From assembly GCF_014201905.1 (NCBI RefSeq), contig NZ_JACHFM010000003.1, forward strand, positions 620,001-684,000: a stretch of DNA of 64,000 nt. The letters run 5' to 3'. Source of the stretch: Amaricoccus macauensis (GTDB lineage: Bacteria > Pseudomonadota > Alphaproteobacteria > Rhodobacterales > Rhodobacteraceae). The position numbers were made by a program, and so were the translations under genes. Positions 14,655 to 23,378 of this stretch are shown one piece after another (position 1 is the first letter of the stretch; the number at the start of each line of letters is the position of its first letter). Below the pieces are notes generated by a model, which searched no databases, was not told where the DNA came from, and saw nothing but the letters and a program-made list of their open reading frames with translations.

Positions 14655-17126
14655 TCAGTCGGGGCGCGGCGCAATGCCCCAGATGTCCGTCGCGTACTGT
14701 CGGATGGTTCGATCGGAGGAGAACCATCCCATGCGGGCGGTGTTCAGGATCGCCTTTTCCCACCAGACGGAGGGATCGGACCAGAGCGCATCCACCCGAC
14801 GCTGCGCCGCGGTGTAGGAGTCGAAGTCCGACGCTACCATGAACCAGTCGTGGTCATAGAGCCCGCCGACCAACTCGGCGTAGCGCCCGGGATCGTCCGG
14901 CGAGAACACGCCGCCGGCGATCGCCGACAGGGCCTGGCTGAGTTCGGGCGAGCCCTCGATCACCTTGCGCGGATCGTGGCCGTTCTGCCGCCGCTCTTCG
15001 ACCTCGGCATCGGTCAGGCCGAAGATCACGATGTTCTCCGGCCCCACCGCCTCGCGGATCTCCACGTTGGCGCCGTCGAGCGTGCCGATGGTCAGTGCGC
15101 CGTTCAGCGCGAACTTCATGTTGCCGGTGCCCGACGCCTCCATGCCGGCCGTCGAGATCTGCTCCGACAGGTCGGCGGCGGGGACGAGCATCTCCGCCAT
15201 GCTGACGTTGTAGTTGGGCAGGAACACGACCTTCAGAACACTCCGCACAATCGGGTTTGAGTTGACGACCCGCGCCACGTCGTTCGCCAGTTTGATGATC
15301 AGCTTTGCGTTGTGGTACGTCGGCGCAGCCTTGCCGGCAAAGATCTTGACGCGCGGAACCCAGTTCCGTTCCGGGTGGGTGCGGATCTGATCGTAGAGCG
15401 CCACCGTCTCGACGATGTTGAGCAGCTGGCGCTTGTACTCGTGAATGCGCTTCACCTGGATGTCGAACAGCGCGTTCGGGTCGATCCGGAGGCCGATGCG
15501 GTCGCGCACCATGTCGGTGAGGGCGTCCTTGTTCTTTCGCTTCACCCGCGCGAAGGCATCCTGGAAGCCCGCGTCCGTGGCGTAGGGTTCGAGGTCGCGC
15601 AGCCGCTCGATGTCGTCGAGAAAGACCGGGCCGATGGTGTCGGTGATGAGCTGCGTCAGGCCCGGATTGCACTGGAAGAGCCAGCGCCGCGGGGTGATGC
15701 CATTGGTCTTGTTGTTGATCCGGTCCGGGTAGATCCGGTGCAGGTCCTTGAAGACCGTCACCTTCAGGAGTTCCGAGTGCATCGCCGCCACGCCGTTCAC
15801 CGCGTGCGCGCCGACGAACGCAAGATTGCCCATGCGGACCCGCCGCTCGCCCGACTCGTCGATCAGGCTGATCGAGCGGATCTCGTCGTCCGACATCTCG
15901 TGGTCGTGGCGGGCGGTTTTCAGTAGCCGGGCGTTGATCTCGTAGATGATCTGCATGTGCCGCGGCAGCAGCCGCTCGAAGAGCGGCACCGGCCAGCTCT
16001 CGAGCGCCTCGGGCAGCAGCGTGTGATTGGTGTAGCCGATCGTGCCAACGGTCAGCTTCCAGGCGTCTTCGAACTCGATCTCGTGCACATCCATGAGGAG
16101 ACGCATGAGCTCGGCCACACAGACCGCCGGGTGGGTGTCGTTCAGCTGGATCGCCACCTTCTCCGGGAGATTGTCGAACAGTCCGTACTGTTGCAGATGG
16201 CGCCGCAGGATGTCCTGGAGCGACGCGGAGGAGAAGAAATACTCCTGCCGAAGCCGCAGTTCCTGCCCGGCGGGCGAGGCGTCGGCGGGATAGAGCACCC
16301 GCGTCAGCGCGTCGGCCCGGTTCGACTCGGTGAGCGAGCCGATATGATCGCCCGCGTTGAAGGCGTCGAGGCGGATCGGATCGATCGGATCGGCCTTCCA
16401 CAGGCGCAGCGTGTTCACCCGCGCGCCCCGCCAGCCGACCACCGGCGTGTCATAGGCGGTTGCGGTCACCCGCTCCTGCGGGTGCCAGGTATAGTGCTCG
16501 GTCTTGCCATTCGCGTCGTTGTACTCGACCCGCCCGCCGAAGCCGATGGTATAGGCCGCCTCGCGCCGGTCGAACTCCCACGGATTGCCGTGCTCGAGCC
16601 AGGTCTCCGGCATCTCGGCCTGCCAGCCGTCGATGATCTCCTGCCGGAAGAGCCCGTGCCGGTAGCGGATGCCGTAGCCGTAGGCCGGAATTCCAACTGT
16701 CGCCATGCTCTCCATGAAGCAGGCCGCCAGCCGGCCGAGGCCACCGTTGCCGAGCGCGGCGTCGGCCTCGAGCTCGGCGATCTCGTCGAAGTCCACGTCG
16801 AGCAGCTTCAGGGCCGAGCGCATGGAGTCAAGCAGGCCGAGATTCGACAGGGCGTCGCGCATCAGCCGGCCGATGAGGAACTCAAGGCTGAGGTAGTAGA
16901 CCCGCTTGCCTCCTTCGAGATAGGTCTGGCGGGTCGCGTTCATCCAGTACTCGATCGCCCGGTCGCGGGTGACGAGCACGGTCGCCTGCAGCCAGTCGTG
17001 CGGCTTGGCAACTTTCGGATCCTTGCCCACGCGATAGGTGAGACGGTCGATCACCTCGCGGGCGAGAACCGCGGGGTCTTCGAACTCGGGTCTGGGGGTC
17101 GGCAAGGCCTGAAGGGGGAGGGTCAT
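14655..17126 (-). CDS. glgP: Glycogen phosphorylase GlgP
   Basis: An 823-residue GT35 phosphorylase releasing glucose-1-phosphate from glycogen. Conserved features are [11 protein letters not shown] near the N-terminus, the IQLNDTHPA block, and the pyridoxal-phosphate site [15 protein letters not shown] with its Lys near the C-terminus. ATG 17124-17126 was chosen because the family's N-terminal region begins soon after it; the 30-residue upstream extension (17216) is basic and unlike the family. It is the promoter-proximal gene of glgP-glgB-glgC-glgA-pgm-glgX, so degradation and synthesis enzymes are co-transcribed. Confidence 0.95.
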   Translation of the reverse strand: MTLPLQALPTPRPEFEDPAVLAREVIDRLTYRVGKDPKVAKPHDWLQATVLVTRDRAIEYWMNATRQTYLEGGKRVYYLSLEFLIGRLMRDALSNLGLLDSMRSALKLLDVDFDEIAELEADAALGNGGLGRLAACFMESMATVGIPAYGYGIRYRHGLFRQEIIDGWQAEMPETWLEHGNPWEFDRREAAYTIGFGGRVEYNDANGKTEHYTWHPQERVTATAYDTPVVGWRGARVNTLRLWKADPIDPIRLDAFNAGDHIGSLTESNRADALTRVLYPADASPAGQELRLRQEYFFSSASLQDILRRHLQQYGLFDNLPEKVAIQLNDTHPAVCVAELMRLLMDVHEIEFEDAWKLTVGTIGYTNHTLLPEALESWPVPLFERLLPRHMQIIYEINARLLKTARHDHEMSDDEIRSISLIDESGERRVRMGNLAFVGAHAVNGVAAMHSELLKVTVFKDLHRIYPDRINNKTNGITPRRWLFQCNPGLTQLITDTIGPVFLDDIERLRDLEPYATDAGFQDAFARVKRKNKDALTDMVRDRIGLRIDPNALFDIQVKRIHEYKRQLLNIVETVALYDQIRTHPERNWVPRVKIFAGKAAPTYHNAKLIIKLANDVARVVNSNPIVRSVLKVVFLPNYNVSMAEMLVPAADLSEQISTAGMEASGTGNMKFALNGALTIGTLDGANVEIREAVGPENIVIFGLTDAEVEERRQNGHDPRKVIEGSPELSQALSAIAGGVFSPDDPGRYAELVGGLYDHDWFMVASDFDSYTAAQRRVDALWSDPSVWWEKAILNTARMGWFSSDRTIRQYATDIWGIAPRPD

Positions 17127-17245
17127 CTGAGGTCCGGAGCAAAATCGGGTCGAAAGGAGATCGCAGCGCTCTCCGGCGCCGGCAATCGGCAGGCTTCGTG
17201 ATACGCTCCTCCCCAAGCGGCACCCGGCGACCTAAGCCCGTTTCT

Positions 17246-17273
17246 GGCCGCCGATCAAGGGCCGCCGATCAAG
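17246..17273. repeat. Perfect 14-bp tandem duplication
   Basis: The 14-mer GGCCGCCGATCAAG occurs twice in direct succession at 17246-17259 and 17260-17273, upstream of glgP. It could be a recent slippage duplication or a pair of regulator half-sites; nothing in the sequence decides between them. Confidence 0.8.
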
Positions 17274-17393
17274 GACATGCGCGAGGTCGTCGCGCCCGAG
17301 CCAGCCGCCACCAGCATGCCCCCGCGATGAGCGGAGAACGCGCCTTGCAGTCAGTCAGGGCTTTCATACGGCCCTGAAGCCTGGAGCGCAGTC

Positions 17394-17535
17394 GCTTTTC
17401 CCGCAACAGCGGGAAAAGCAGCAAGGAAGACTCTGCGCGCACCTGCGCGCACGTCCTCGCGGCAACGGCCGCGTCCTGCCGGGCGAGCCCCCGCGCGGCG
17501 GCAGGAGAGGAGGCCCAGAAGTCGGCGCAGCCGAC
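17394..17535. repeat. Cluster of inverted repeats between glgP and the guanine deaminase gene
   Basis: No convincing gene lies between 17127 and 17585. This part holds a perfect 11-bp inverted repeat (17394-17404 / 17409-17419, loop AACA), a tandem 10-mer CTGCGCGCAC (17433-17442, 17443-17452), a 7-bp inverted repeat (17475-17481 / 17499-17505) and GTCGGC-gca-GCCGAC (17521-17535). No T-tract follows the first hairpin on either strand, so an ordinary intrinsic terminator is not supported. A dispersed intergenic repeat is one possibility. Confidence 0.55.
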
Positions 17536-17585
17536 GACGGCGGAGACGGGCTCGATGCCCGTCGACGCCGGGACAGTGACCGCTG

Positions 17586-18929
17586 TCAGCCGAGCTCCAC
17601 GGCGTCGGCGGCATACCGGAACGCATCCGCGCGGTCGCGATCATAGACCGGGCGTCCCGCGACCCAGCTCGCGCGCACCGCCCGGTCATCGCCGAGGATC
17701 ATCAGGATGAACAGCCGCTCCATGAGGTCGCGCGCGAAGCGGCTGCGGAATTCGAGGATCGGTGTCGCCGCGGGGTCGAGGACGACGAGGTCGGCCTCCA
17801 TTCCCGGCGCCACCTGCCCGAGGCGGTCGCCGAGCTGCAACGCCTCGGCGCCGCCGCGCGTCGCCAGCCAGAGGCCATGTGCCGCGGTCAGCTTCTCACC
17901 GCCGAGCTTTGCCACCTTGTAGGCTTCGTCGAGCGAGCGGAGCTGCGAGAAGGCCGTCCCGGCGCCGAGGTCGGTGCCGAGTGCCACATGCACCGGCCGG
18001 TCGGCGCGGCGCGCCTCGAACACCTTGAAGAGACCCGATCCGAGGAAGAGGTTCGAGGTCGGGCAATGTGCCAGTGCCGCCCCCGCCTCGTGGCAGCGGC
18101 AGAAATCACGTTCGTTCATGTGGACCGCGTGGCCGAAGATCGCCCGCGGCCCGACGAGGCCTGCCCGGTCATAGACGTCGAGATAGCTCTCGTGTCCGGG
18201 GAAGAGGTCGAGCACCCAGTCGATTTCGGCGGTCGTCTCGCACAGATGGGTCTGGACGTAGGTTCCGGGATGCTCCCGCCAGAGCCGAGCAGCAGCGGCA
18301 AGCTCCTCCGGCGAGCAGGACGGCGCGAAGCGCGGTGTGATGCAATAGAGCTGCCGCCCCCGCCCGTGCCATGCCTCGATCAGCCGCTTCGAGTCGGCAT
18401 AGGCGCTCTCGGGCGTGTCGAGGAGTGCTTCGGGAGCGTTCCGGTCCATCAGCACCTTGCCGGCGATCATCCGGGTGTCGAAACGCTCGGACTCGGCGAA
18501 GAACGCCTCCACCGACTGCGGATGCACGGTGCAGTAGACCGCCGCCGTCGTGGTGCCGGCGCGCAGCAGCTCGCGCAGGAAAATCGCCGAGACCTCTTCC
18601 GCATGCACCCGGTTCGCGAAATCCTGCTCGGCGACGAAGGTGTATTTCTCGAGCCACTCGAGCAGACCCTCGCCAAACGCGCCGATCATCTGGGTCTGCG
18701 GATAGTGGACGTGGGCGTCGATGAAGCCGGGGGTGATGATGCCGCCTGGATAGTGCGTCACGTCGAGGCCGCGCGCCGCGGCCTCGTCCCACGGCCCCAC
18801 CGAGGCAATGATCCCGTCCTCGATGACGACGAGGGCGTCCGGGATGTGTTCGAGGCAGTCCGCCGGGTCCTCCAGAAACGGATCGGCCCGCAGGCTCACC
18901 ACCTCGCCCCTCAACGCCCTTGCCGTCAT
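17586..18929 (-). CDS. guaD: Guanine deaminase
   Basis: A 447-residue amidohydrolase converting guanine to xanthine plus ammonia. The metal-binding HVH (His73, His75) lies in FIDAHVHYPQTQMIG, followed by THLCET, GHAVHMNE and the late catalytic Asp in ALGTDLGAGT. Length and these blocks match GuaD closely. ATG 18927-18929 follows AGGGAGTCAAGA; an upstream extension of about 190 residues in the same frame is antisense to the next gene and not credible. The neighbour on the right is divergent. Confidence 0.94.
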   Translation of the reverse strand: MTARALRGEVVSLRADPFLEDPADCLEHIPDALVVIEDGIIASVGPWDEAAARGLDVTHYPGGIITPGFIDAHVHYPQTQMIGAFGEGLLEWLEKYTFVAEQDFANRVHAEEVSAIFLRELLRAGTTTAAVYCTVHPQSVEAFFAESERFDTRMIAGKVLMDRNAPEALLDTPESAYADSKRLIEAWHGRGRQLYCITPRFAPSCSPEELAAAARLWREHPGTYVQTHLCETTAEIDWVLDLFPGHESYLDVYDRAGLVGPRAIFGHAVHMNERDFCRCHEAGAALAHCPTSNLFLGSGLFKVFEARRADRPVHVALGTDLGAGTAFSQLRSLDEAYKVAKLGGEKLTAAHGLWLATRGGAEALQLGDRLGQVAPGMEADLVVLDPAATPILEFRSRFARDLMERLFILMILGDDRAVRASWVAGRPVYDRDRADAFRYAADAVELG

Positions 18930-19140
18930 TCTTGACTCCCTGCGTCGCATCCAAACCCGGCCAGTCAACCCTGCCGGCACCGACCGGACAACCGGTGGAT
19001 TGCACGAAGCACCTTCGTCCGGCGCAGGAAGGCGAGCATGGCGTTCCCGGTGCTGCGGGCACGCGAGACGCTGGAAATCCGCACGCGCTCGCCCCATGAT
19101 CCCTGTCAGACAAGAACCATAGGGAAGGGGGGAACACGAG

Positions 19141-21093
19141 ATGGCACGCACCTTTGCCGTCCTCGGGGCATCGAACACCGGCAAGTCGACTCTGGTCGAT
19201 CGGATGTGTGCCCTCGAAGGCCAGCCCCAGCCGGCGGCCCAGCCAGGCGAGCTCCGCGTGGCGGGCTTCACCCACCTCGGGGATGACTGGCAGGCAATCG
19301 ACTGCCCGGGTTCGATCGAACTTCTGCATGTCTCCGCCGATGCCCTGCTCGCGGCGGACATCGCGGTCATCTGCGTTGGTCCTGATCCGGCGGCCGCGAT
19401 CCTCGCCTCGCCGTACCTGCATCTGGTGGAGGCCGCGGGCACGCCGGCAATCCTTTTCGTCAACCGCATCGACGAGGCCCAGGGCAGGGTCCGCGACATC
19501 GTCGCCGCCTTGCAGGACTACGCGCGGCATCCGATCATTCTGCGCCAGATCCCGATCGTCGAGGACGGGCAGGTCACGGGTTCTGTCGATCTCGTCTCCG
19601 AACGGGCATGGCACTACCGCGAGGGTGAGCCCTCGCAGCTCATCGAGATCCCGGCCGCGGTTTCCGCCCGCGAGCACGAGGCGCGCGGGGAGCTTCTGGA
19701 ACACCTCTCCGAATTCGACGACTGGCTGCTGGAGGAGCTGATCGAGGACCGCGTACCCCCGAACGACGCGGTCTTCGCGCTCTGCGCCCGCGCGCTTGGC
19801 GAGAATCGCATGCTGCCCGCGCTCATCGGCTCGGCGGGCCACGGCAACGGCATCGTGCGGATGATGAAGGCACTCCGGCACGAAACCCCGGCACCGGAGA
19901 CCCTGCGCACGCGTCTCGCCGAGCAGACCACGACCGATGAGCCTCTGCTTGCCGCGGTCTTTGCGAGCGCCAACCGCAAGCACCTCGGAAAGACGCTGTT
20001 GCTGCGGGCGCTGGCACCCCTCGCCGCCGGGCAGCCGCTCGGAGGCCGGGCCGCCGGCCAGCTCACTCCGGCAGATCCGCGCGACAGCCGCCATCTCGAC
20101 ACCGTGCCCGAGGGCACCATCGTGACCGCGGTCAAGTCGGACCATCTCGCCGCCGGCAAGATCGCGACGGCGACAGCTCTCGTCGATGCGCCGGCATGGC
20201 ACGCGCCGCATCCGCCGATGCTCCAGCGCCTGCTTCTCGCCACCAACGATCGTGACACGGTGAAGCTCTCCGGGGCGCTGGCGACCGTCGCCGAGGGCGA
20301 TGGCGGGCTCAATGTCACGCAAGACCCCGAAACCGGCAACGCGCTCGCGGGGCTGCAGGGGCCGCTGCACATGCGCCTGCTGCGCCAGCGCCTGAAGGAC
20401 GTCTTCAGCATCGACGTGGAGGAGCAGCCGACGGCCGCGGCCTATCGCGAGACGATCTCGAAACCGCAGGAGACCGCTTACCGGCACAAGAAGCAGACCG
20501 GCGGCGCCGGGCAGTTTGCGGACGTCAAGCTCACCGTCGCGCCGGCCGAGCGCGGCGCGGGGTTCGTATTCGCCGAAGTGGTGAAGGGCGGTTCGGTCCC
20601 GAAGAACTATATTCCCGCCGTGGAGCAGGGGGCTCGCGATGCCCTCGATACCGGTCCGCTCGGATTTCCCGTCGTCGACGTCGCGGTGACGCTGAGTGAC
20701 GGAATGGCCCATGCGGTCGACAGCTCGGAAATGGCGTTCCGCATCGCTGGCCGGCAGGGGGTGCGCGAGGCACTGAAGGCGGCGGCACCGGTCCTGCTGC
20801 AACCGGTCTTCCGCGTGGCGATCCATGCTCCGGCCGCCTTCACCGGCAGTCTCGGGCCGCTCGTCTCGTCGCATTCGGGTCAGGTGCTCGGCTTCGACAG
20901 TGATCCTGACGCCAAGGGCTGGGAGATCTTCCAGGCACTGGTGCCGGGCGCCGCGCTGCCGCCGCTCGCGAACGACATCCGGGCCGCGACGCAAGGGGTC
21001 GGCTGGTACGATGCGGCCTTCGATCACTACGAAGAGCTGCACGGCAAGGCCGCCGACCGTGTGGTGCAGGAGCGGACACGGGAACCGGCCTGA
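19141..21093 (+). CDS. EF-G-like translation-factor paralogue with degenerate GTPase domain
   Basis: A 650-residue protein with elongation factor G architecture (G domain, domains II-V), shorter than true EF-G (about 700). The P-loop GASNTGKS (9-16) is intact and the DxxG motif is DCPG (54-57). The catalytic His that follows in EF-G (DTPGH) is Ser here, the switch I region with its Thr is missing, and NKxD reads NRID (108-111). Domain IV-like sequence is kept, for example KKQTGGAGQFADVKL. GTP hydrolysis is therefore probably weak or absent. The role of this paralogue is unknown; it should not be taken as the housekeeping fusA. A GGGGGGAAC site precedes the ATG. Confidence 0.85.
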   Translation: MARTFAVLGASNTGKSTLVDRMCALEGQPQPAAQPGELRVAGFTHLGDDWQAIDCPGSIELLHVSADALLAADIAVICVGPDPAAAILASPYLHLVEAAGTPAILFVNRIDEAQGRVRDIVAALQDYARHPIILRQIPIVEDGQVTGSVDLVSERAWHYREGEPSQLIEIPAAVSAREHEARGELLEHLSEFDDWLLEELIEDRVPPNDAVFALCARALGENRMLPALIGSAGHGNGIVRMMKALRHETPAPETLRTRLAEQTTTDEPLLAAVFASANRKHLGKTLLLRALAPLAAGQPLGGRAAGQLTPADPRDSRHLDTVPEGTIVTAVKSDHLAAGKIATATALVDAPAWHAPHPPMLQRLLLATNDRDTVKLSGALATVAEGDGGLNVTQDPETGNALAGLQGPLHMRLLRQRLKDVFSIDVEEQPTAAAYRETISKPQETAYRHKKQTGGAGQFADVKLTVAPAERGAGFVFAEVVKGGSVPKNYIPAVEQGARDALDTGPLGFPVVDVAVTLSDGMAHAVDSSEMAFRIAGRQGVREALKAAAPVLLQPVFRVAIHAPAAFTGSLGPLVSSHSGQVLGFDSDPDAKGWEIFQALVPGAALPPLANDIRAATQGVGWYDAAFDHYEELHGKAADRVVQERTREPA

Positions 21094-21147
21094 CCGCAGA
21101 CCCGGCTCGGGCGCGCGTCGCCCGGGCTCTGCGCCGGGCGGATTTTC

Positions 21148-21411
21148 TCAGTGACCCGGCGCGCGAGCGGCGCGGCGGAGCGGCGGGCGCCCGGCGATCT
21201 CTGGATCGGCACGGCGACCGGAACAGGCGAGGCTCGGGCTCTCGGGGTCGAGCAGCGAGGGGCAGGCATAGGCTTCGACCTCGTCGCAACCGCGACGCTG
21301 GAGCAGCGGCACGCTCAGCAGAAGCTCTGGCGGGCTCCAGGTGATGACGTCGACCGATTCGATCCAGCAGGCGCCGGGGGATTGCCGGTCGTCGGTCCTG
21401 TTGGCGGGCAA
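21148..21411 (-). CDS. Hypothetical small protein, 87 residues
   Basis: Not recognised. This minus-strand frame has a TTG start at 21409-21411 and strong G/C preference at third positions, unlike the opposite strand, which is the main reason for listing it. It contains four cysteines (ACW, RGCDE, YACPS, LACSG) and ends in a basic Arg/Ala-rich tail. The ribosome-binding site is unconvincing, so the true start may be further in. It could still be noncoding. Confidence 0.35.
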   Translation of the reverse strand: MPANRTDDRQSPGACWIESVDVITWSPPELLLSVPLLQRRGCDEVEAYACPSLLDPESPSLACSGRRADPEIAGRPPLRRAARAPGH

Positions 21412-21473
21412 TTGTGATCTTGAGGGCTGCCTCTCCGGCTAGGATGCAGGTTACCTCGGTTGCGCGCTGGAGG

Positions 21474-21644
21474 TCAGGATTTGCGATCTGCCCCGGAAGC
21501 GCGCGCGCGGAGCGCGTCCTGCAACTCCCGCGCGAGCTCCATCAGCCGCTCGGGAGTCCGCTCGCGCTCGATGCTCTCCAGCAGCGCGTCGATGTGCGCG
21601 GCTGCAACGGTGACCGGTCTGGCGCGCGGATCGCGATCCGGCAT
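21474..21644 (-). CDS. Hypothetical small helical protein, 56 residues
   Basis: Not recognised. A short minus-strand frame starts at ATG 21642-21644, with a GAGG element about 9 bases upstream. It encodes a mostly helical, charged protein: a short basic N-terminus, then AAAHIDALLESIERERTPER and LMELARELQDALRAR. Third positions are G/C-rich. The pattern resembles small conserved helical proteins of alphaproteobacteria, but no function can be assigned. It is divergent from the small acidic gene at 21814. Confidence 0.5.
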   Translation of the reverse strand: MPDRDPRARPVTVAAAHIDALLESIERERTPERLMELARELQDALRARASGADRKS

Positions 21645-21736
21645 GGGGCGTGCCTCGAAGCTTTCTCGTCAATGCAGCGTGACCGAGTTCTGCGTGGCGG
21701 ACCAGCCCGGGGGTGAGGTCGTTGGCGAACCGTGGC

Positions 21737-21762
21737 GGAACGACCACGCCTGTCCGGGGGTT
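21737..21762 (+). promoter_or_regulatory. Possible ECF-type promoter (GGAAC-N17-GGTT)
   Basis: GGAAC (21737-21741), a 17-base spacer and GGTT (21759-21762) resemble the EcfG general-stress promoter pattern GGAAC-N16/17-CGTT with one mismatch in the -10 element. It lies 51 bases upstream of the small acidic gene at 21814. The element is short, so chance occurrence is quite possible. Confidence 0.25.
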
Positions 21763-21813
21763 TCAGCCAGAGGCTACGGGCTGCAGTGGCTCGACTGCCG
21801 AAGGAGACGGAAC

Positions 21814-22065
21814 ATGGCGGAACCGAACGAGCAAATGCCTCAGGGTGGCGATTCCACGCGGGAGGCGCAGGAGACGACCGAACAGAAGGAAGCGATGCAG
21901 AAAGCCATGCGAGAGGCGAAGGAAGTCACTCTTGCGCCGGTCGACGGGCCAGTCGCCGAGGATGGACCGGAGCGACCGGCCGAGGTGGGCATCGAGGACG
22001 TGATCGAGGAGGAGGAGGCGGAGGATCCGGCCGTCACCGGAGCGGCGATACTTCGTACGGAATGA
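21814..22065 (+). CDS. Hypothetical small acidic protein, 83 residues
   Basis: Not recognised. The ATG at 21814 is preceded by a clear AAGGAG site (21801-21806) at good spacing, which supports translation. The product is hydrophilic and acidic, with a Gln/Glu-rich helical N-terminal half (TREAQETTEQKEAMQKAM) and a Glu-run VIEEEEAED near the C-terminus. No membrane segment, signal or known motif is seen. A possible stress-type promoter lies upstream. Likely intrinsically disordered. Confidence 0.65.
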   Translation: MAEPNEQMPQGGDSTREAQETTEQKEAMQKAMREAKEVTLAPVDGPVAEDGPERPAEVGIEDVIEEEEAEDPAVTGAAILRTE

Positions 22066-22149
22066 TCTCGCTTTCTCCGGCGTCCGGGCCTTCCGGACGC
22101 CGCGTCCCGCTTGTCGGCTACGCAGCCAGGACGCTAGTGTCAGCGTACC

Positions 22150-23073
22150 ATGCGGGATTTGACACTGCGCCAGGTAGAAGTGATCCGAGCCGTCATGATG
22201 ACGGGGACGATCTCTGGCGCGGCGGACTTGCTCAATGTCTCCGCACCCGGCATCAGCCGACTGGTGAAGCACACTGAGGAAAGCCTCGGGGTGCGGCTTT
22301 TCGAGCGTAAGGCGGGTCTCTTTCAGCCGGCCCCCGAGGCGGGGCCGGTCTTCGAGCAGATCCACCAGATCTACGAGAAGATGTCCGGGCTTTCCTATGC
22401 CATCACACGGCTTCGCGCCGGGACGGAGTTGGAACTCGCCTTCGCGTCCGCGCCGTCTATCGCCAACTGCGTGGTGCCGCGTGCCATTGCAAGGATTCGC
22501 CGTCGGTATCCGGAGCTTCACATCAATCTGGACCTCCTGCGATTTGAGGAGACTGTCGACTACCTTCTGCTGGAGAGGGGCGAGTTCGTGGCTTTCTCCT
22601 ATTTGTTCGAGCACCCGTCGCTGGAGTTCACTCCGCTCGGCACCGGCGAGGTCATTGCGATCCTGCCCGAAGGCCATCGGCTGGCGACGGCCGAGCGAAT
22701 CTCGGTGCGGGAACTTGCCGGGGAATCGCTGATAGGGGTTGGTCCAAGTGATCCCTATGGCCAGCTCATGGAGCAGCCGTTCCGTATGGCTGGCATGTCG
22801 CGTCGCCTCGCGATCCGTGTGCGCTTTGCACAGACCACGGTCGGGCTCGTCCAGCGTGGCATCGGCATTGCGACGATCGACGAGTTTTCGGTGGCGAGTG
22901 CTGATCTGCGCGGCATTGTCCGGGTGCCGCTGGTCGAACGGGCGCCCCTCACCCTCTATGCCATCCACAAGGCCGGGCGGACGCTTTCGAGCTTCGCCGA
23001 GTATGCGATTGCCCGCCTGCGCGATGAGGTCCGGGCTGCGACCGGGCTACGCGGTGCAAGCACGCGAGATTAA
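22150..23073 (+). CDS. LysR-family transcriptional regulator
   Basis: A 307-residue LysR-type regulator. The N-terminal winged helix-turn-helix covers roughly residues 3-62 (LTLRQVEVIRAVMMTGTISG, then the LysR pattern ISRLVKHTEESLGVRLFER). An inducer-binding domain follows. It precedes, on the same strand, a metabolite:proton symporter gene and a shikimate-dehydrogenase-like gene, so it probably controls their expression in response to the transported compound. That link is inferred from position only. Confidence 0.92.
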   Translation: MRDLTLRQVEVIRAVMMTGTISGAADLLNVSAPGISRLVKHTEESLGVRLFERKAGLFQPAPEAGPVFEQIHQIYEKMSGLSYAITRLRAGTELELAFASAPSIANCVVPRAIARIRRRYPELHINLDLLRFEETVDYLLLERGEFVAFSYLFEHPSLEFTPLGTGEVIAILPEGHRLATAERISVRELAGESLIGVGPSDPYGQLMEQPFRMAGMSRRLAIRVRFAQTTVGLVQRGIGIATIDEFSVASADLRGIVRVPLVERAPLTLYAIHKAGRTLSSFAEYAIARLRDEVRAATGLRGASTRD

Positions 23074-23104
23074 CATTGAGTTAATGGGCTCGATACTTGA
23101 GTAT
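23069..23104 (+). promoter_or_regulatory. Palindromes between the LysR gene and the transporter gene
   Basis: Two inverted repeats lie at the start of the 305-base gap before the transporter gene: ATTAAC-attga-GTTAAT (23069-23085), overlapping the regulator's stop codon, and ATACT-tg-AGTAT (23093-23104). The second has the shape of a LysR T-N11-A type site. A TTGACG (23108-23113) follows but has no good -10 partner. They are candidates for the regulator's operator. The rest of the gap to 23378 shows only the AGGGAGAAG ribosome-binding site of the transporter. Confidence 0.4.
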
Positions 23105-23378
23105 TTGACGTTAGCCTCTTAGGAAGCGATGCTGCCCCATAGACGAAGGACGCGCAAGAGAAGCGCCGTCCCGGACGAAGGCGCCAGGATAAGGCGCTCG
23201 TGAAAAAGGGGGGGGATGTTGCTGCCATGCAGCCTCTCTCTGACCAATTCACGCTGACGCGGCGCAGGCGCGTCGCCCAAAGCAAGCGTGCGGCGTCAAT
23301 GAACGCCGTCCGAACGGTTGTCCCCGGCTCCGGGGACCGCTGCAAGAATCCATTTCTACTGCTCTTAGGGAGAAGGCC

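Noticed and set aside
12605-14842. A 745-codon plus-strand frame opposite glgB
   Set aside because: Shadow of the branching-enzyme gene; composition is typical of antisense reading in GC-rich DNA.
17351-17689. A possible 112-residue minus-strand gene between glgP and guanine deaminase
   Set aside because: Arg/Ala low-complexity sequence made by the inverted repeats, overlapping the end of the deaminase gene; no start site.
18169-21042. A 957-codon open frame on the minus strand opposite the EF-G-like gene
   Set aside because: Its composition is Arg/His/Gly-rich without any domain pattern, and the plus strand carries a clear EF-G-type protein. It is an antisense artefact of high G+C at third positions.
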